A stretch of 9,769 nucleotides of DNA, from NCBI GenBank assembly GCA_017353855.1, contig JAFMSA010000109.1, positions 1 through 9,769 of the forward strand. Direction: 5' to 3'. Shown here piece by piece: positions 6,444-9,769 of the stretch. Each line of letters starts with the position of its first letter. Position 1 is the first letter of the stretch. This stretch comes from Alphaproteobacteria bacterium. Its GTDB lineage: Bacteria; Pseudomonadota; Alphaproteobacteria; ATCC43930; CGMCC-115725. Made by a program: the position numbers and the translations under genes. Below the pieces are notes generated by a model. That model was not told the DNA's origin, made no database searches, and was given only the letters and a program-made list of their open reading frames with translations.

Positions 6444-7183
6444 AGCGGTTCTATCGCAAGGCCGAACCGGTGTGGAGGGAAGACGGTCATAGCATCGCTC
6501 TCGACGGCCGGGCGGTAAAGACCCCCGGCGAACGCGATCTGGTCGTGCCCACCCCTGCATTGGCCGCCGCCATCGCCGAGGAATGGAACGCGCAGCGGGA
6601 ACGGGTGCGTCCGGCGGCGATGCCGCTGACGCGGCTCGCGACGACGGCGGTTGACCGGGTCGCCACCCAGCGTGAGGTGATTGTGGAGCAAACCGCCAAA
6701 TATGCGGCGACCGACCTCGTCTGCTACCGCGCAGCACGTCCGCAGGCGCTTGCCGCGCGTCAACATGCGGTCTGGCAGCCGCTCATCGACTGGGCCGTGC
6801 TGCGTTACGACGCGCCGCTTTCGATCACCACCGGGGTCATCCCGCGGGGTCAATCGGCCGGGAGCCTCCGGGCATTTGCCACGGCGGTTGCGGCACTGGA
6901 CGATTTCAGGCTGACCGCCTTGCATATCGCAACCACCGCTTGCGGGTCGCTGATCATCGCCTTGGCGCTGCTCGAGGGTCGCCTCGATTCGCAGGGTGCT
7001 TTTGCTGCCTCGCAGCTCGATGAGAGCTACCAGATCGAAGCCTGGGGCGAGGATTCGGAGCAGACCGAGAGCCGCCGGGCCGTCGCCGCCGACATCAATG
7101 CGGCGGCGAGGTTTATCTCACTGTTGCGAGCCGAGCTCAGCGAGCCTGGAGCAGGTGAAACACGGAGCGGCAATGCTCGGTGA
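6440..7183 (+). CDS. ATP12-family F1-ATPase assembly chaperone
   Basis: This 247-residue protein belongs to the ATP12/ATPAF2 family, whose mitochondrial member binds the F1 alpha subunit during ATP synthase assembly. Bacterial members are characteristic of Alphaproteobacteria. It begins MKRFYRKAEPVWREDGHSIA, followed by LDGRAVKTPGERDLVVPT (21-38), EEWNAQ (47-52) and MPLTRLATTAVDRV (61-74). The C-terminal helical domain has the signature LDESYQIEAWGED (193-205). The start ATG overlaps the pseudouridine synthase stop as ATGA, so the two are translationally coupled. The last 15 or so residues (SEPGAGETRSGNAR) look like a non-conserved tail and are encoded where the gene overlaps the end of the convergent methyltransferase gene by 47 bp. 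In bacteria the client interaction is inferred from the family, not shown. Confidence 0.92.
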   Translation: MKRFYRKAEPVWREDGHSIALDGRAVKTPGERDLVVPTPALAAAIAEEWNAQRERVRPAAMPLTRLATTAVDRVATQREVIVEQTAKYAATDLVCYRAARPQALAARQHAVWQPLIDWAVLRYDAPLSITTGVIPRGQSAGSLRAFATAVAALDDFRLTALHIATTACGSLIIALALLEGRLDSQGAFAASQLDESYQIEAWGEDSEQTESRRAVAADINAAARFISLLRAELSEPGAGETRSGNAR

Positions 7184-7769
7184 ACTCCCGCTTCACGATC
7201 GACCAGCCACCGGCTTCGAGCCGGCTCTCCCAGTGCCGCAGCGGGTAACCCCGGTATCCGATTTCCCATTGGTGTCCACCGTCGGCTTCCGCTTTGAAGT
7301 CTTTCCTCCACAGAAGTTTCTTCATCGAAAAATACTGCCTGACCGTATTGCTGTTGAGATAGATTTCCCAGAATAATTGGAATGCCATATAGGGAACGGA
7401 GACGATCAGATACCTGGCTCCGCTATTGCGGAACGCGGATAGCACGGAGCCGACGTCGTCCCATTCGATATGTTCGAGTGTCTCGCAGCAGATGATGGCG
7501 TCGTAGCCGAGTATTTCTTCGTACTGAATATTACGAATATCCTTTATCAAGTGGTGAACATCGGGATAGTCGAATGTGCGTGGTTCCCGGTCGAGCGTGT
7601 GCACCTGATAGCCGAGATTGACGAGCAGGCTCGTAACAAGCCCGAGTGCCGGTCCCACTTCCAGGACCTTCTGGCAGTTGACGGTATTGAGGAGATAGAC
7701 TTGGGTCCATTGGTGAATTATTCTTTTTCGTGAATAATAAGAAATCCAATCTTGTCTTGCGTTGGACAC
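7137..7769 (-). CDS. Class I SAM-dependent methyltransferase, unknown substrate
   Basis: This 210-residue protein is predicted to be a cytoplasmic class I methyltransferase. The SAM-binding motif I is KVLEVGPALGLVTSLL (34-49), followed by VHTLDREP with the acidic end-of-beta2 residue Asp60, and the later strand YDAIICCETLEHIEW (89-103). The C-terminal part carries GHQWEIGYRGYPLRHWE (165-181), reminiscent of methyltransferases in surface-polysaccharide clusters; that comparison is from memory and weak. The only usable start is GTG at 7769: an in-frame stop lies at 7788-7790 and no good Shine-Dalgarno is visible. A hand count gives about 49% GC over 7321-7740, clearly below its neighbours. The gene follows the decarboxylase-family gene by 10 nt on the same strand and overlaps the ATP12 gene tail to tail by 47 bp. 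It looks like an acquired gene. Confidence 0.85.
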   Translation of the reverse strand: MSNARQDWISYYSRKRIIHQWTQVYLLNTVNCQKVLEVGPALGLVTSLLVNLGYQVHTLDREPRTFDYPDVHHLIKDIRNIQYEEILGYDAIICCETLEHIEWDDVGSVLSAFRNSGARYLIVSVPYMAFQLFWEIYLNSNTVRQYFSMKKLLWRKDFKAEADGGHQWEIGYRGYPLRHWESRLEAGGWSIVKREFTEHCRSVFHLLQAR

Positions 7770-7779
7770 TGGTTCAATA

Positions 7780-8196
7780 TCAGGTGCTCACGGGGTTGTC
7801 GGATGCCTTCTCGGCGCGGTATTCGGCAAATGCCTTACTGGCAACGATCATCGCCTCGCGAATGATCGGCGCGCCGACATATCCCGACAGCTGCAGCAGA
7901 ACTTCGGTCAGTTCCTCTTCGGTCCAGCCTTGCCGCAGCGCCATGCGCAAGTGAAGGCCAAGTTCCGGCTCCCGGCCGGTGGCTGCATCGGAAACGACGC
8001 AGACCAGAGTGCGGGTTTTGAGGTCGAGCCCGGGCCGCGTCCATAGCGCGCCGAATACCGTTTCGGTCGCGACGTCGATGAATTTCTTCATCACCGGGTC
8101 GCTGTAGATGTCGCGGGCTGCCCGCTCGACCGCTGCCTCCCCGATCAGAAGACGGCGCATCGCAGCACCCTTTTCAAATAGCTCGTTCTGCGGCAT
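7780..8196 (-). CDS. Carboxymuconolactone decarboxylase (CMD)-family protein
   Basis: This 138-residue all-helical CMD-domain protein resembles PcaC-type 4-carboxymuconolactone decarboxylases. The region MRRLLIGEAAVERAARDIY (about 13-31) is followed by TETVFGALWTRPGLDLKTR, TLVCVVSDAATGREPELGLH and EEELTEVLLQLSGYVGAPI. The Glu and His of GREPELGLH match the family's conserved site, and a single Cys lies in LVCVVSD. The CXXC pair of AhpD peroxidases is absent, so peroxidase activity is unlikely. The substrate is not established: no protocatechuate-pathway gene is nearby. The start is ATG at 8196, supported by AGGAG 9 nt upstream. An in-frame ATG at 8274 would add 26 residues atypical of the family and intrude into the pccB promoter region. 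It is divergent from pccB and probably co-transcribed with the methyltransferase gene. Confidence 0.88.
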   Translation of the reverse strand: MPQNELFEKGAAMRRLLIGEAAVERAARDIYSDPVMKKFIDVATETVFGALWTRPGLDLKTRTLVCVVSDAATGREPELGLHLRMALRQGWTEEELTEVLLQLSGYVGAPIIREAMIVASKAFAEYRAEKASDNPVST

Positions 8197-8322
8197 CGGA
8201 CCTTGCTCCTGGTAACACAAGCTGCGCAATTGTGCCCCGCGCTCGCGATGCAGGACAAGTCGCGGTTCTGGCATCCCTGTGTGCGCAATGCTATTTCACA
8301 TATTCATGGGCTGCGAGGTTAT
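8197..8322. promoter_or_regulatory. Divergent regulatory spacer between CMD-family gene and pccB
   Basis: This 126-bp spacer must drive both genes. TGCGCAAT occurs twice in the same orientation, at 8223-8230 and 8282-8289, 59 bp apart. Each has a TGCGCA palindromic core, and the first sits in a longer imperfect palindrome GCGCAATTGTGC (8224-8235). AT-richer sequence at 8291-8305 (CTATTTCACATATTC) could hold a pccB -10 box, but I cannot assign a clean -35/-10 pair. GAGG at 8315-8318 is the likely pccB ribosome binding site, only 4 nt from its ATG. A binding regulator is an inference. Confidence 0.4.
8206..8210 (-). promoter_or_regulatory. Ribosome binding site fixing the CMD-family start
   Basis: Read on the minus strand this is AGGAG, 9 nt before the ATG at 8196. 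It supports the 138-residue product over the 164-residue alternative starting at 8274. Confidence 0.6.

Positions 8323-9769
<1,447 letters not shown>

Noticed and set aside
5430..6737. 435-codon minus-strand open frame opposite rluC and the start of the ATP12-family gene
   Set aside because: It spans the coupled plus-strand genes and its translation is arginine- and proline-rich with no motif.
7780..8274. Longer 164-residue start for the CMD-family protein
   Set aside because: The extra 26 N-terminal residues are arginine-rich and atypical, and the AGGAG at 8206-8210 is correctly spaced for the ATG at 8196 instead.

Overview
The window looks like an ordinary chromosomal stretch of a GC-rich (roughly 60-68%) alphaproteobacterium. 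The main pointers are a bacterial ATP12-family F1-ATPase chaperone gene coupled to a pseudouridine synthase gene, together with mitochondrial-like isovaleryl-CoA dehydrogenase and propionyl-CoA carboxylase proteins. No species can be named from the sequence alone.

Layout. Positions 1-552 hold no convincing intact gene. A plus-strand coding-like trace appears split by a frameshift near 244-250. Positions 553-3258 (minus strand) are a compact acyl-CoA catabolism operon read in the order isovaleryl-CoA dehydrogenase (ivd), a RidA-family protein, and a short-chain-type acyl-CoA dehydrogenase, joined by a 4-nt overlap and a 10-nt gap. Just upstream on the same strand, at 3337-3423, is a complete tRNA-Leu(GAG) with encoded CCA and a good candidate promoter.

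Positions 3473-7183 (plus strand) are a housekeeping operon: lipB (octanoyltransferase), rarA (AAA+ replication/recombination ATPase), an RluC-type pseudouridine synthase, and an ATP12-family chaperone. The last two junctions are GTGA/ATGA stop-start overlaps.

Positions 7137-7769 (minus strand) hold a lower-GC class I methyltransferase whose 3' end overlaps the end of the ATP12 gene tail to tail by 47 bp. A carboxymuconolactone decarboxylase-family gene (7780-8196, minus) lies 10 nt upstream of it. A 126-bp divergent spacer separates that gene from pccB, the propionyl-CoA carboxylase beta subunit (8323 to the window end, plus), which is cut at the right edge after 482 codons.

How the genes fit together. 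Leucine degradation (ivd and perhaps the second dehydrogenase) and propionyl-CoA carboxylation (pccB) both belong to branched-chain amino acid and short acyl-CoA catabolism. The branched-chain keto-acid dehydrogenase upstream of these steps needs lipoate, to which lipB contributes, although lipB sits in a separate operon and this link may be coincidental. I see no CRISPR array, transposase, phage gene, toxin-antitoxin pair or defence system. The unusual points are a RidA homologue lacking the catalytic arginine, the tRNA-Leu placed head-on into a leucine-catabolism operon, the compositional island carrying the methyltransferase, and the broken-looking sequence at the left edge.
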